Shown: positions 8,135-16,700 of the stretch, piece after piece
Layout of the letters: the number at the start of each line of letters is the position of its first letter
Position numbering within the stretch: position 1 is the first letter of the stretch
Source of the DNA: Rugamonas sp. A1-17
GTDB lineage: Bacteria > Pseudomonadota > Gammaproteobacteria > Burkholderiales > Burkholderiaceae_D
DNA length: 64,000 nt
Direction of reading: 5' to 3'
Assembly: GCA_025548565.1 (NCBI GenBank)
Contig: JAJLPB010000009.1
Coordinates: 124,001-188,000, forward strand
Translations under genes and position numbers: made by a program
The notes under the pieces: model-generated
Database searches by the model: none
What the model was told of the DNA's origin: nothing
What the model saw: the letters and a program-made list of their open reading frames with translations, nothing else

Positions 8135-8749
8135 ATGCTCTTTAAAGCACTGCTTGCGCTGTTCGCGGTGGGCATATTGGCCGCACTGCTATTACCCTTG
8201 GTGCGGCTGCGTGCGGCCAGGCTCGACGCCGCCAGCGCCGTGACGGCGCGGCGCCACCTGTGCCTGAGTGGCCTGGTCGTCGCCGTCGCGGCGGCGGCGC
8301 TTTCGGGATTTTCGTTTGCGGGTCACGCCGCCAATGTAATGGCCATCGCCCTCGCGCTGAGTGCGGGCGGCGTGCAGGTGCTCTATTCCATCGACAGCCG
8401 CCCGAGGATCCTGGGCGCCGTCATCGGTCTAGTGGCCGGCGTCGCATGGCTGCTGGCCTTGCTCTTCTGCGCCATGAGCCTGGCATTCGGCAATTCACCG
8501 GTCACGGTGGCACTAGGCGACCGCCTGTACTGCAGCGAAACCGTGTATGGCTTCGTGACCGGCGACTCCGGCGAGGAAACGGATCTCTACCAGCGCTACC
8601 TCGTCATCGACCACACGGTTTATCATCAGATACATTCGGATATTTATCCCAACGAACCCCAGCCCGAGCGCGCCAAGTTCGCCACCGCGCTCGCGAGCTG
8701 CCAAGCCGGGATCAACCAGGCCCGCGCCGCTGGCGCGCATCCGGGATAG
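8135..8749 (+). CDS. Hypothetical membrane protein
   Basis: A 204-residue protein I do not recognise. Four hydrophobic segments are visible: roughly residues 3-24, 44-62, 67-84 and 92-116 (GAVIGLVAGVAWLLALLFCA). A soluble tail of about 85 residues follows, with LYCSETVYGFVTGDSGEETD and several acidic residues and two cysteines (in LYCSE and ASCQAG) that could pair if the tail is periplasmic. The ATG has no clear SD. It is divergent from modA by 127 bp and upstream of an AraC regulator, but no functional link is evident. Confidence 0.65.
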   Translation: MLFKALLALFAVGILAALLLPLVRLRAARLDAASAVTARRHLCLSGLVVAVAAAALSGFSFAGHAANVMAIALALSAGGVQVLYSIDSRPRILGAVIGLVAGVAWLLALLFCAMSLAFGNSPVTVALGDRLYCSETVYGFVTGDSGEETDLYQRYLVIDHTVYHQIHSDIYPNEPQPERAKFATALASCQAGINQARAAGAHPG

Positions 8750-8770
8750 CACGGTGTGAAAGGAAGCGAC

Positions 8771-8809
8771 ATGTGGCAGGAGTCGAACCACGCCAGCGGC
8801 CGGCCATGA
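8771..8809 (+). other. Possible 12-codon leader ORF coupled to the AraC gene
   Basis: ATG at 8771 is preceded by AAAGGAAG with good spacing and encodes MWQESNHASGRP, ending in a TGA that overlaps the AraC ATG at 8806 as ATGA. The AraC ATG has no SD of its own, so translation could depend on this leader. Alternatively a GTG at 8773, in the AraC frame, uses the same SD and is the real start. Confidence 0.3.
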
Positions 8810-9636
8810 GCCTGCAACCACGTCAGCGCGCGGACTGGCTGCGGCACGGCCGGCAGACCGAGGGCGTGGACCTGTTCGAAGCGTTCTTCCAGGGCGCGGC
8901 GTACGGCGCGCATCGCCACGACAGCTACGCCATCGGCCTGACCATGTCCGGCGTTCAATCGTTCCGCTATCGGTCCTCGATGCGGCACAGCCTGTCCGGA
9001 CAGGCGCTGGTGCTGCATCCCGACGAACTGCACGACGGCCAGGCCGGCACCAGGGATGGCTTCCACTACCGCATCGCCTACCTGGCGCCGGCATTGCTGC
9101 AGCAGGTGCTGGGCGGCGCGCCGCTGCCGTTCATCGACGGCGGCGTCTCCGGCGACCGCAGGCTGATCAAGGCGGCGCGCGGCCTGCTGAACAATTTCGA
9201 CAGCCCGCCCGATGCGATGGAACGCGACGACGCGCTGCTCGACATCGCCACCGCGCTGCGCCAGGTGGCCGGCCAGCCGGCGCCGGCGGGCGGCGATTTC
9301 CGCGCCGCGCAGATCGCCCGCGAACATATCGACGACGCGCTGCTCTCGCCGCTGACGCTGGACCAACTGGCGCAAGCCAGCGGCCGCGATCGCTGGAGCC
9401 TGTCACGCGATTTCCGGCAATTCTTCGGTACCAGTCCGCACCGCTACCTGACCTTGCGCCGCCTGGAACTGGCGCGCCGGCTCATGTTGCGCGGCATGCC
9501 GCTGGCCGACAGCGCGGTCCATGCCGGCTTCGCCGACCAGCCGCACATGACACGCCATTTCGTCGCGGCCTACGGCATCCCGCCGGCCCGCTGGCTGCGC
9601 CTGAACGCGGACGCACAAACGTTCAAGACTCGCTGA
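8806..9636 (+). CDS. AraC family transcriptional regulator
   Basis: A 276-residue regulator with an AraC-type cupin sensor in the N-terminal half: FEAFFQGAAYGAHRHDSYAI, ALVLHPDELHDGQAG. A C-terminal double HTH follows (about residues 170-270): LDQLAQASGRDRWSLSRDFR, then SAVHAGFADQPHMTRHF. It belongs to the group that often controls amino-acid exporters or small-molecule enzymes, but no such target is adjacent. The start is uncertain: GTG 8773 has the better SD, while ATG 8806 may be coupled to a short leader ORF. Confidence 0.88.
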   Translation: MSLQPRQRADWLRHGRQTEGVDLFEAFFQGAAYGAHRHDSYAIGLTMSGVQSFRYRSSMRHSLSGQALVLHPDELHDGQAGTRDGFHYRIAYLAPALLQQVLGGAPLPFIDGGVSGDRRLIKAARGLLNNFDSPPDAMERDDALLDIATALRQVAGQPAPAGGDFRAAQIAREHIDDALLSPLTLDQLAQASGRDRWSLSRDFRQFFGTSPHRYLTLRRLELARRLMLRGMPLADSAVHAGFADQPHMTRHFVAAYGIPPARWLRLNADAQTFKTR

Positions 9637-9683
9637 ACGCGGCAGGCTACAGTGGCTGTTCCATCGTCCCCACAGGAACTGTC

Positions 9684-10049
9684 ATGAAGCAAGCCCTCTC
9701 CCCCGCCGCCAGCGCAGCCGCGCTGTCCGAACACTGGTCGCCGCGCGTGATCGGCGACCTTGACGACAACTACATCAAGGTCGCCAAGGTGCTTGGTTCG
9801 CTGACCTGGCATAGCCACGAGGCCGAGGACGAACTCTTCTTCATCCTCAAGGGCCGGCTGCGCATCGAGATGGAAGACGGCGCGGTCGAACTGTCCGAGG
9901 GGCAGGCCTACGTCGTGCCGAAAGGCGTGCGCCACAATCCGGTGGCGGAACAGGAGTGCCTGCTCATGCTGATCGAGAAGAAAGCCACGCTGCACACCGG
10001 CGACACGGTCACCGAGAAAACCCGCTCCATCGCGCAGCAGCTCGGCTAA
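9684..10049 (+). CDS. Cupin domain-containing protein
   Basis: A 121-residue single-domain cupin. The first cupin motif is WHSHEAEDELFFILKGRLRI (metal-binding His-x-His and Glu) and the second is YVVPKGVRHNPV (third His). Small cupins of this type bind a metal and may act as isomerases, dioxygenases or sensors; the substrate cannot be inferred. SD AGGAA precedes the ATG. The stop overlaps by 4 nt the convergent VOC gene stop. It follows the AraC gene by 47 bp on the same strand and may be its target. Confidence 0.85.
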   Translation: MKQALSPAASAAALSEHWSPRVIGDLDDNYIKVAKVLGSLTWHSHEAEDELFFILKGRLRIEMEDGAVELSEGQAYVVPKGVRHNPVAEQECLLMLIEKKATLHTGDTVTEKTRSIAQQLG

Positions 10050-10396
10050 CCGTGCGACAGGATGTTGAGCAGCCGCCCGAACGGATCGCGCACAAATAAG
10101 CGCCGCACGCCCCACGGCTCGCTGACCGGGCCGTACTCCAGCGGCACGCGCGCGGCGACCAGGCGCCGGTGGGCCTCATCCAGGTCGTCGACCTCGATCG
10201 ACAGGTCCGGCACCGGCGTGCCCGAGCCGCCCTCGGCCGCGAAGCTGATCTGCGGCATGGCCTCGCCCTCGCCCGCCAGCGTCACGATCCAGCCGTGGTC
10301 CATCACCACCGACAGGCCCAGCACGCCGCCATAGAATGCCTTGGCCGCCTCGGTGTCCGCCGTGGCGATGTTCGTCACTATCCGTGTTACCCGCAT
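10046..10396 (-). CDS. VOC family (glyoxalase/bleomycin-resistance-like) protein
   Basis: A 116-residue vicinal-oxygen-chelate domain with two beta-alpha-beta-beta-beta halves. The first starts VTNIATADTEAAKAFYGGVL and the second LSIEVDDLDEAHRRLVAARV, ending in the common RLFVRDPFGRLLNIL. Such proteins include antibiotic-binding proteins, dioxygenases and lyases. Metal ligands are not fully conserved by eye (no His in the first strand), so function is open. It is a single gene, convergent with the cupin. Confidence 0.87.
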   Translation of the reverse strand: MRVTRIVTNIATADTEAAKAFYGGVLGLSVVMDHGWIVTLAGEGEAMPQISFAAEGGSGTPVPDLSIEVDDLDEAHRRLVAARVPLEYGPVSEPWGVRRLFVRDPFGRLLNILSHG

Positions 10397-10475
10397 GCTT
10401 CACTCCTTCCATTGATGGGGAGGACCGCCAGCTGTGGTACATTCACGCCTCGATTCTTTCCAGCCGTGCCCCAAC

Positions 10476-10994
10476 ATGTCCTCCCTGAAGTACCTCAGCG
10501 CCTATTCCGAACAAACCCAGCAGCAGGTGTCGCAACTCCTGGCCCAGAACCGCTTGGGCGAGGTGCTGCTCAAGCGCTACAGCAAGGCGCACGAGCTGCG
10601 CACCGACAAGGCACTGTACCAGTACGTGCAGGATTTGAAAAATGAACATTTGCGCAACGCCGAGCCGATCAACAAGGTCGAGTACGACAGCAAGATCCAC
10701 GTGATCAATCACGCGTTGGGCTTGCACACGTCCATCTCGCGCGTCCAGGGCGGCAAGCTCAAGGCCAAGCACGAGATCCGCGTGGCGACGCTGTTCAAGG
10801 AAGTGCCGATTGAATTCCTGCGCATGATCGCCGTGCACGAGCTGGCGCACATCAAGGAGAAGCAGCACGACAAGGCCTTCTACAAGCTGTGCACGTACAT
10901 GGAGCCGAACTACCACCAGTACGAGTTCGACCTGCGGCTCTACCTCACCGAGCTGGATCAGTCGGGCAAGCGGCTTTGGAGTTCGCCGGCTTAA
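10476..10994 (+). CDS. YgjP-like metallopeptidase domain protein (DUF45)
   Basis: A 172-residue protein with the zinc-peptidase motif HELAHIKEKQHDKAFYKLC near residues 124-142, the HExxH-(x5)-H pattern of the YgjP/WSS1-like group. A family tail YHQYEFDLRLYLTEL follows. Members are believed to be intracellular metallopeptidases, but substrates are unknown. ATG 10476 begins directly with the family N-terminus; an in-frame GTG at 10434 has a better SD (GGGGAGGA) and would add 14 residues. The stop overlaps the convergent LOG gene by 4 nt. Confidence 0.86.
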   Translation: MSSLKYLSAYSEQTQQQVSQLLAQNRLGEVLLKRYSKAHELRTDKALYQYVQDLKNEHLRNAEPINKVEYDSKIHVINHALGLHTSISRVQGGKLKAKHEIRVATLFKEVPIEFLRMIAVHELAHIKEKQHDKAFYKLCTYMEPNYHQYEFDLRLYLTELDQSGKRLWSSPA

Positions 10995-11527
10995 GCCCTC
11001 AGCAGTTGCAGTAGGGCTGGCGCTTCCGGCGCGGACATCATCAGCGCCGCGTGTTGTGGACGAATGAAACCCTGCGCGCTGGCGTGCTCGATGAAGCCCG
11101 TCAGCCCATCGTAAAAGCCGTCCACGTTCAGCAGGCCGATCGGCTTGGCGTGGATGCCCAGCTGCGACCAGGTCAGCATCTCGAACAATTCCTCCAGCGT
11201 GCCCATGCCGCCCGGCATGGCGATGAAGCCATCGGCCAGCTTGGCCATCATGGCTTTGCGTTCGTGCATGTCCTTGACGATGAACTGGCGCGTCAAGCCG
11301 GTATGGCCCACTTCGCGCTCGACCAGCGCGGTCGGAATCACGCCCGTCACCTCGCCGCCCAGGCGCAGCACCTCGTCGGCGATCACGCCCATCAGACCCA
11401 CCTTGCCGCCGCCGTAGACCAGCGACAGGTTGTTCTCCACCAGAGCCCGGCCCAGCGCGCGGGCCGCCTCGGCGTACACAGGATTCACACCGGCGTTGGC
11501 GCCGCAATACACGCAGATTGCTTTCAC
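10991..11527 (-). CDS. LOG family protein (cytokinin riboside 5'-monophosphate phosphoribohydrolase-like)
   Basis: A 178-residue Rossmann-fold protein of the TIGR00730/LOG family, which cleaves nucleoside 5'-monophosphates to base and ribose 5-phosphate. The signature PGGMGTLEELFE is present near residue 100, with SLVYGGGKVGLMG and the N-terminal ICVYCGAN. Start is GTG at 11527, sharing its first base with the TAG stop of the upstream gene (TAGTG), so it is translationally coupled to the TPR-like protein. Confidence 0.92.
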   Translation of the reverse strand: MKAICVYCGANAGVNPVYAEAARALGRALVENNLSLVYGGGKVGLMGVIADEVLRLGGEVTGVIPTALVEREVGHTGLTRQFIVKDMHERKAMMAKLADGFIAMPGGMGTLEELFEMLTWSQLGIHAKPIGLLNVDGFYDGLTGFIEHASAQGFIRPQHAALMMSAPEAPALLQLLRA

Positions 11528-12309
11528 TACAGTTTTTCCTCTTCCAGTTCACGTTTCGCCGCGTCCGAATCGAGCCGTTCCATCGCATCGCGGATGGGGC
11601 AACGGGCGGCCTCTTCGCACAGGCCGATCGCTTCCGCCTGTTTCTTTTTACCTTCCAACATCAGCATCGCGCGCGCATAACGGACGCGGACAATCGCCGA
11701 CTCCGGCGTCAGCGACAGCGCGATCTGAAACTGTTTATAACATTCTTCCTTTTTCACGCCGTAGGTCAGGCCGCCGATCATGGCGCCCACCTTGTCGAGG
11801 ATCTCGGCGTGGTACACGCCCAGCGCGATGTGCGCGTCGGCGCGCCGCGGCGTCAGGCGGATCGCCGTGTCCAGGCTGTTGCGCACCTTGGCGCCCAAGC
11901 CCTGCGCCAGCGCCTTGACCACCGAGATGCCTTGCGAATACTGGCCCAGCGCATAGGCGTGCCAGTAAAAGCCGGACGAATTGCCAGGCTGCTCCAGCTG
12001 CTGCCGCTCGCAACGCTCGGCCACGCATTCGAAGGTGGCGAGTTTTTTCTGCGGGCTGCGCTCCAGGTAGTGCGCGTAGATGCAAATGGCCTTGTGCGCC
12101 ACCGAATAGCCGTTCACGCCGACGTCCAGCCCCAGCCGGGCGGCCCGTTCGAACTCGCCGGCATGGAAGGCGATCCACGCCTGCACCAGCAGCGGATGGG
12201 TCGGGAATGGCTCCTGGTCGCCGCTGTGCAGCAGCGGCCAGGCCGCCTCCAGGCTGGCGGGCGTGTACTGGTATGCGGGGTCGGGATACGGAAAGAGGTT
12301 CCACGCCAT
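11527..12309 (-). CDS. TPR-like hypothetical protein
   Basis: A 260-residue, mostly helical, soluble protein I cannot name. Helical pairs resembling TPR/Sel1 repeats are visible (LLVQAWIAFHAGEFERAARL, RADAHIALGVYHAEILDKVG, CYKQFQIALSLTPESAIVRV), followed by a charged C-terminus. No signal peptide or membrane span is present. It shares one base with the LOG gene start, so the two form an operon. It may be a scaffold protein for the LOG enzyme or unrelated in function. Confidence 0.72.
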   Translation of the reverse strand: MAWNLFPYPDPAYQYTPASLEAAWPLLHSGDQEPFPTHPLLVQAWIAFHAGEFERAARLGLDVGVNGYSVAHKAICIYAHYLERSPQKKLATFECVAERCERQQLEQPGNSSGFYWHAYALGQYSQGISVVKALAQGLGAKVRNSLDTAIRLTPRRADAHIALGVYHAEILDKVGAMIGGLTYGVKKEECYKQFQIALSLTPESAIVRVRYARAMLMLEGKKKQAEAIGLCEEAARCPIRDAMERLDSDAAKRELEEEKL

Positions 12310-12326
12310 GACAGTCTCCGTCAGCT

Positions 12327-12992
12327 TTACTTGAGCTTCTTCAGGTATTCTTCGGACAGTTTCTGGAACAGCAAACTGGTTTCGTTGCGCAGATACGGAC
12401 CGATCTGCGACAGCACCTGATAGCAGCCACGCGCGAGCGCATCGGCCATCGACTGCTGCTCGCTGTACTTGCGCGGATTGCGCACGTATTCATACGACAG
12501 CCAATAGGTCGCCACCACCACCATGTTGGTGGCCATGGCGTCGATGGCGGTGTCGGAGGCTTCCAGCGATTTTTCGCTGCGCAGGTCTTCGCACAGCTGC
12601 TTGGCGACCTTGATCTTGTGCGCCAGGATCTGCTTGAAGTGCAGCTCGAGCTTGCGGTTACGCGACAGCAGGTCGTTGAGGTCGCGGTAGAAGAAGCGGT
12701 AGCGCCAGATCAGTTCGAACATCAGATGCAGGTACAGCCACACGTCCTCGATGTTGGAGCGGCGTCCGTTGGGCACGGTCAGGATGCGCTCGATCTCGGC
12801 CTCGAACTGCACGAAGATCGAGTTGACGATGTCGTCCTTGTTACGGAAATGGTAGTACAGATTCCCCGGCGAGATATTCATCTCCTCGGCGATCACCGTG
12901 GTGGTGATGTTCGGCTCGCCGAATTCATTAAACAAGCGCAGCGACAGTTCGAGTATGCGTTCGCGGGTACGGCGGGGTGCTTTTTGTAGCAT
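12327..12992 (-). CDS. TetR family transcriptional regulator
   Basis: A 221-residue TetR regulator. The N-terminal HTH reads RERILELSLRLFNEFGEPNI then VIAEEMNISPGNLYYHFRNK (residues 9-58), followed by a long helical ligand domain with several aromatic residues (ELIWRYRFFYRDLNDLLSRN). This resembles the group found beside polyhydroxyalkanoate genes. It lies downstream of a PhaF-like granule protein on the same strand (144 bp gap), which supports but does not prove a PHA or fatty-acid role. Ligand unknown. Confidence 0.88.
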   Translation of the reverse strand: MLQKAPRRTRERILELSLRLFNEFGEPNITTTVIAEEMNISPGNLYYHFRNKDDIVNSIFVQFEAEIERILTVPNGRRSNIEDVWLYLHLMFELIWRYRFFYRDLNDLLSRNRKLELHFKQILAHKIKVAKQLCEDLRSEKSLEASDTAIDAMATNMVVVATYWLSYEYVRNPRKYSEQQSMADALARGCYQVLSQIGPYLRNETSLLFQKLSEEYLKKLK

Positions 12993-13136
12993 AGCAAGGA
13001 AACCTCTGTTTATTCTCCTGCAAGCATAACACCGATGTCACTATCTTAGAAACATCCGCACGTGCTTTTACGCGCATATGCCGGCTCAATGCCGAAAGAT
13101 GCGGCTATCGGCTGCCCAACGGCGGCTAATTCGCTG

Positions 13137-13535
13137 CTATTTCGCGCTGGTTTTGGCCCGTGCGCGTGCGGTGGGCTTGGTCTTGGCGGGTGCGGCGGCG
13201 GTTTTTTTGGCGGCCGGCTTGACCGGGGCCTTCGCTGCCGCCTTGGCTGCGGCGGGCTTTTTGGCGGGGGCCGGCGTGCCGCCCAGCGCGATCACCTGGC
13301 GGGTCAGTTCGTCGACGCGCTGGGTCAGCGCCTCGACCTCCTTGGCGGTCGGCACACCGATCGAACTCAGCGCGCGCAGCACGCGTTCCTCGAACAGCTG
13401 CATGGAAAAGAACTTGCCCTCTTCCTCCTGCGCCTTGGCGAAGGCGCTCAAGCCGGCCTGCCAGATTTCCTGCGACGACATGCGGACCACTTCAGCCGTT
13501 TGCTGATCGTCATGCCGCTTCAACTTCTTTGCCAT
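13137..13535 (-). CDS. PhaF/PhaI-like polyhydroxyalkanoate granule-associated protein
   Basis: A 132-residue protein in two parts. The N-terminal helical segment (about 1-80) has SSQEIWQAGLSAFAKAQEEE and ALTQRVDELTRQVIALGG, matching the PHA granule-associated family. The C-terminal tail of about 50 residues is a Lys/Ala/Pro histone-H1-like repeat (AAAKAAAKAPVKPAAKKTAA). In PhaF such tails bind DNA and help partition granules. ATG 13535 has GGAAG 5 nt upstream. It is different from the short phasin at 2378-2821. Confidence 0.88.
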   Translation of the reverse strand: MAKKLKRHDDQQTAEVVRMSSQEIWQAGLSAFAKAQEEEGKFFSMQLFEERVLRALSSIGVPTAKEVEALTQRVDELTRQVIALGGTPAPAKKPAAAKAAAKAPVKPAAKKTAAAPAKTKPTARARAKTSAK

Positions 13536-13598
13536 GTGAACTTCCCGAGTTTGCATTGCCGATATTTTATTGTAGTCGGCAAAACTAGAGAAGGTTTT

Positions 13599-13750
13599 CT
13601 AATGCTCGGGAAGAAACGCCAGCCACTTGCGCTGGAGGCCCATCCGCATCCCGGCCGCGATTTCGGAGGTATTGGTTTCGTCGCTCAGGTTGAAGCCCAG
13701 GCCGCGCGCCGTGTTGGCGAAGATGCTGCCGCGCCAGTGCCCGCAAGCGG
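13599..13750 (-). pseudogene. Orphan coding-like segment (C-terminal fragment without a start)
   Basis: Between the PhaF-like and the large GGDEF-EAL genes, one minus-strand frame reads like a genuine protein end: GHWRGSIFANTARGLGFNLS, then DETNTSEIAAGMRMGL and QRKWLAFLPEH before TAG at 13599. Codons are strongly G/C-ending, as in real genes of this genome. No convincing start codon or SD precedes it, and the frame runs antisensically out of phase into the 3' end of the neighbouring gene. It may be the remnant of a truncated gene, or a former C-terminus of the 13757 gene lost by frameshift. Family not recognised. Confidence 0.4.
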
Positions 13751-13756
13751 ACAGAC

Positions 13757-16700
13757 CTACTCCTTGACCTCCTCGACGACCTGCTGCGCCAGCCGCGCCG
13801 GCGGGCCGCCATGCACTTGCGCGTGCAGGCGGAAGCCTTCGCGGATGTTCTCGCGCAGCACCGCGCCCTTCCACGGCTTGGTGTAGAAGCGGTCGATGGC
13901 GCCGTGGTTGATGGCGGCCATGATGGGCGTCAGGTCGGCGTAGGCCGACAGCATGATGCGGAAGGTGTCCGGCGCCAGGTTCTTGACCCGCTCCATGAAC
14001 TCGGTGCCGCTCATCAGCGGCATGCACTGGTCGCACAGGATCACCTGCACCCGGTTCTGCGCCAGCACGTCGAAGCCCTCGGCCGCGGTCTGCGCGGTCA
14101 GGATGCGGTAGCCGTCCTGCGACAGGAAATCGGTCAGCACGTCGAGCATGAAGGCGTCGTCGTCGACGATCAGCAAGGTCTGTTGCTCGACCACGTTTTC
14201 CTCGGCCGGCGTCTGCAGGAAGCGGCCCTCGCGCAGCATCTGCTCGAACTCGTCCTCCGGCAGCGGACGGCTGAAGTAATAGCCCTGCATCTCGTCGCAG
14301 CCGTGGCGGCGCAGGTACGCCAGTTGCGCGTCCTTCTCCACGCCCTCGGCGATCACCTCCAGCTTCATGCTGTGCGCCATGTTGATGATGGCCAGCACGA
14401 TGGCGGCGTCGTCCGGGTTGCTGGTCACCTCGCGCACGAAGGCGATGTCGATCTTCAGCTTGTCGATCGGGAAGCGCTTCAGGTAGGCCAGCGAGGAATA
14501 GCCGGTGCCGAAGTCGTCGATCGAGATCTTGATGCCCAGCGCCTTCAGGTTCTGCAGCACGGTGATGGTCTCTTCGGCGTTGGACATCAGCGAGCTCTCG
14601 GTCAGCTCCAGCTCCAGCAGCTCGGGCGCGATGTCGTGCTTCTTGATGGCCTTGAGCACCTCCTCCTCGAGCCCGCCGACGAAGAACTGGATGCCCGAGA
14701 CGTTGACCGACAGGTGCACCGCGCCCACGCCGGACTTGCCCCACAGCGCGATCTTGCGGCAGGCCTCGTGCAGCACCCAGGTGCCGACCCGCACGATCAG
14801 CCCGGTCTCCTCCAGAATGGGGATGAACAGCGCCGGCGACACCATGCCGTGGCCGGGCCGCCGCCAGCGGATCAGCGCCTCGGCGCCGCTGATGCGGCCG
14901 GTGCCGATGTGCACCTTGGGCTGGAAGTGCAGCACGAATTCCTCGTTGTCGATGGCGCGCCGCAGCGCGTTCTCGAGGTCCAGCCGCGCCAGCGATTGCG
15001 CGTTCATTTCCGAGGTGAAGAAGCGGAAGGCGTCGCGCCCGGCCTCCTTGGCGCGGTACATGGCGGTGTCGGCATACTGGATCAGCGTGTCCGGGTCGCC
15101 GCCGTCGTCCGGATAGACCGAGATGCCGATGCTGGCCGTGACCGTCACCTCGTGGCCCTTCAAGTCGAACGGCCGGCGCATCGATTCGCGGATCTTGTCG
15201 ACCACGGCGATGGCGTTCTGCGCGCCCTCGGGCAGCATCAGGATGGCGGCGAACTCGTCGCCGCCGAAGCGGCCGATGGTGTCGCGCACCCGCAGGCAGT
15301 CCACCAGCCGGCTGGAGAACTGCCGCAGCAGCTCGTCGCCGATGGTGTGGCCCAAGGTGTCGTTGACGTTCTTGAAGCGGTCGACGTCGAGGAACAGCAC
15401 CGCCAGCGACCACTTGTGATCGTTGGCCTGGCGCAGCGAGTGGCTCAGCGAATCGTAGAACTGGCTGCGGTTGGGCAGGCCGGTCAGCGTGTCGAAGTGG
15501 GCCAGCTTGAGCAGGCGCTGCTCGGCCTCCTTGCGCTCGGTGATGTCGCGCGCCACCGCCACCAGGATCCAGCTGGGGCCGGAGCGCAAGGTGCGCCGCT
15601 GCACCTCCACCGACAACGGCGAACCGTCCTTGCGGTACAGCAGCAGCTCGGTCATGGCGCCGCTCTGGTCGCCGGACAGCAGTTTTTCGTACAGCTCCTC
15701 CAGCCGGTTCAACTCGGCGTCGCCCGGCTTGCCGGGGCCGACCTTGAGGAAGTCCTCGCGCTCGTAGCCCAGCATGCGGCAGGCGGTGACGTTGACGTCG
15801 ACAAAGCACATGCCGGCGCGGTCGACCAGGAAGATGGCGTCGGCGGTGGCGTCCATCGCCAGGCGGAAGCGGCGCAGGTCCTCGTCCAGCCGGATGCGGG
15901 CGTTCATGTCCAGCGTCAGCTGCGCGTGGTGGCGCTTGATCTCCTCGTACAGCAGCAGGTTCTCGTAGGCCACCGAGATCTGCGCCGCCACCGTGGCGGC
16001 GACCCGCTCGTCGACCTCGGAGAAGCCGTCCGCGCCCAGCTTGTCGACCAGGTACAGCCAGCCGTGCACGCGCTCGCGCGAGGCGATCGGCACGCCCAGG
16101 AAGGAGTGCACCGGCGGATGGCTGGCCGGCAGGCCGATGGCGGCCGGGTCGCCGTCGAGGTCGTTGATGCGGCAGGGCTGGCGCTGCTCCAGCAGGCCGC
16201 GCAGCACGCCGGCGCGCGGCGCCTGCGCGATCTGCCGGCCCGGCACGCCGGCGCCGCAGCTGGCGAAATACGACAGCTCGGCCGCGTCGGCCTGCAGCAC
16301 GCCGATGCAGGCGTACTTGGACACGCAGATGTTCTGCGCCACCCGGCAGCCGATCTCCACCAGCGCGCCGGGATCGCGCTCGGCGCCCAGCTCGATGCCC
16401 AGCTCGATCAGCGCGGTCAGCCGCAGGCTCACCGCCTGCAGGCTGGAGAGCGAACTGGTCAGGCGCTGCGTCATGCGGGTCAGGTTTTCCGGCGCCCGCT
16501 CCTCGGTCTCGTGGGCGAACTGCGACAGCTGCTGGCTGCTCGACTCCAGCTCGCCCAGGTATTCGGCCACCTTGTCGTCGATGTTGTGGAAGCGCCCCTC
16601 CTGCGGCGGCTCCGGCGCGAACGACGGCAGCGAGTCGTGCTCCTCCACCTCGGCCAGGCCCAGCGCCTCGTGCACGGTGCGCAGGATCACTTCCGGATCG

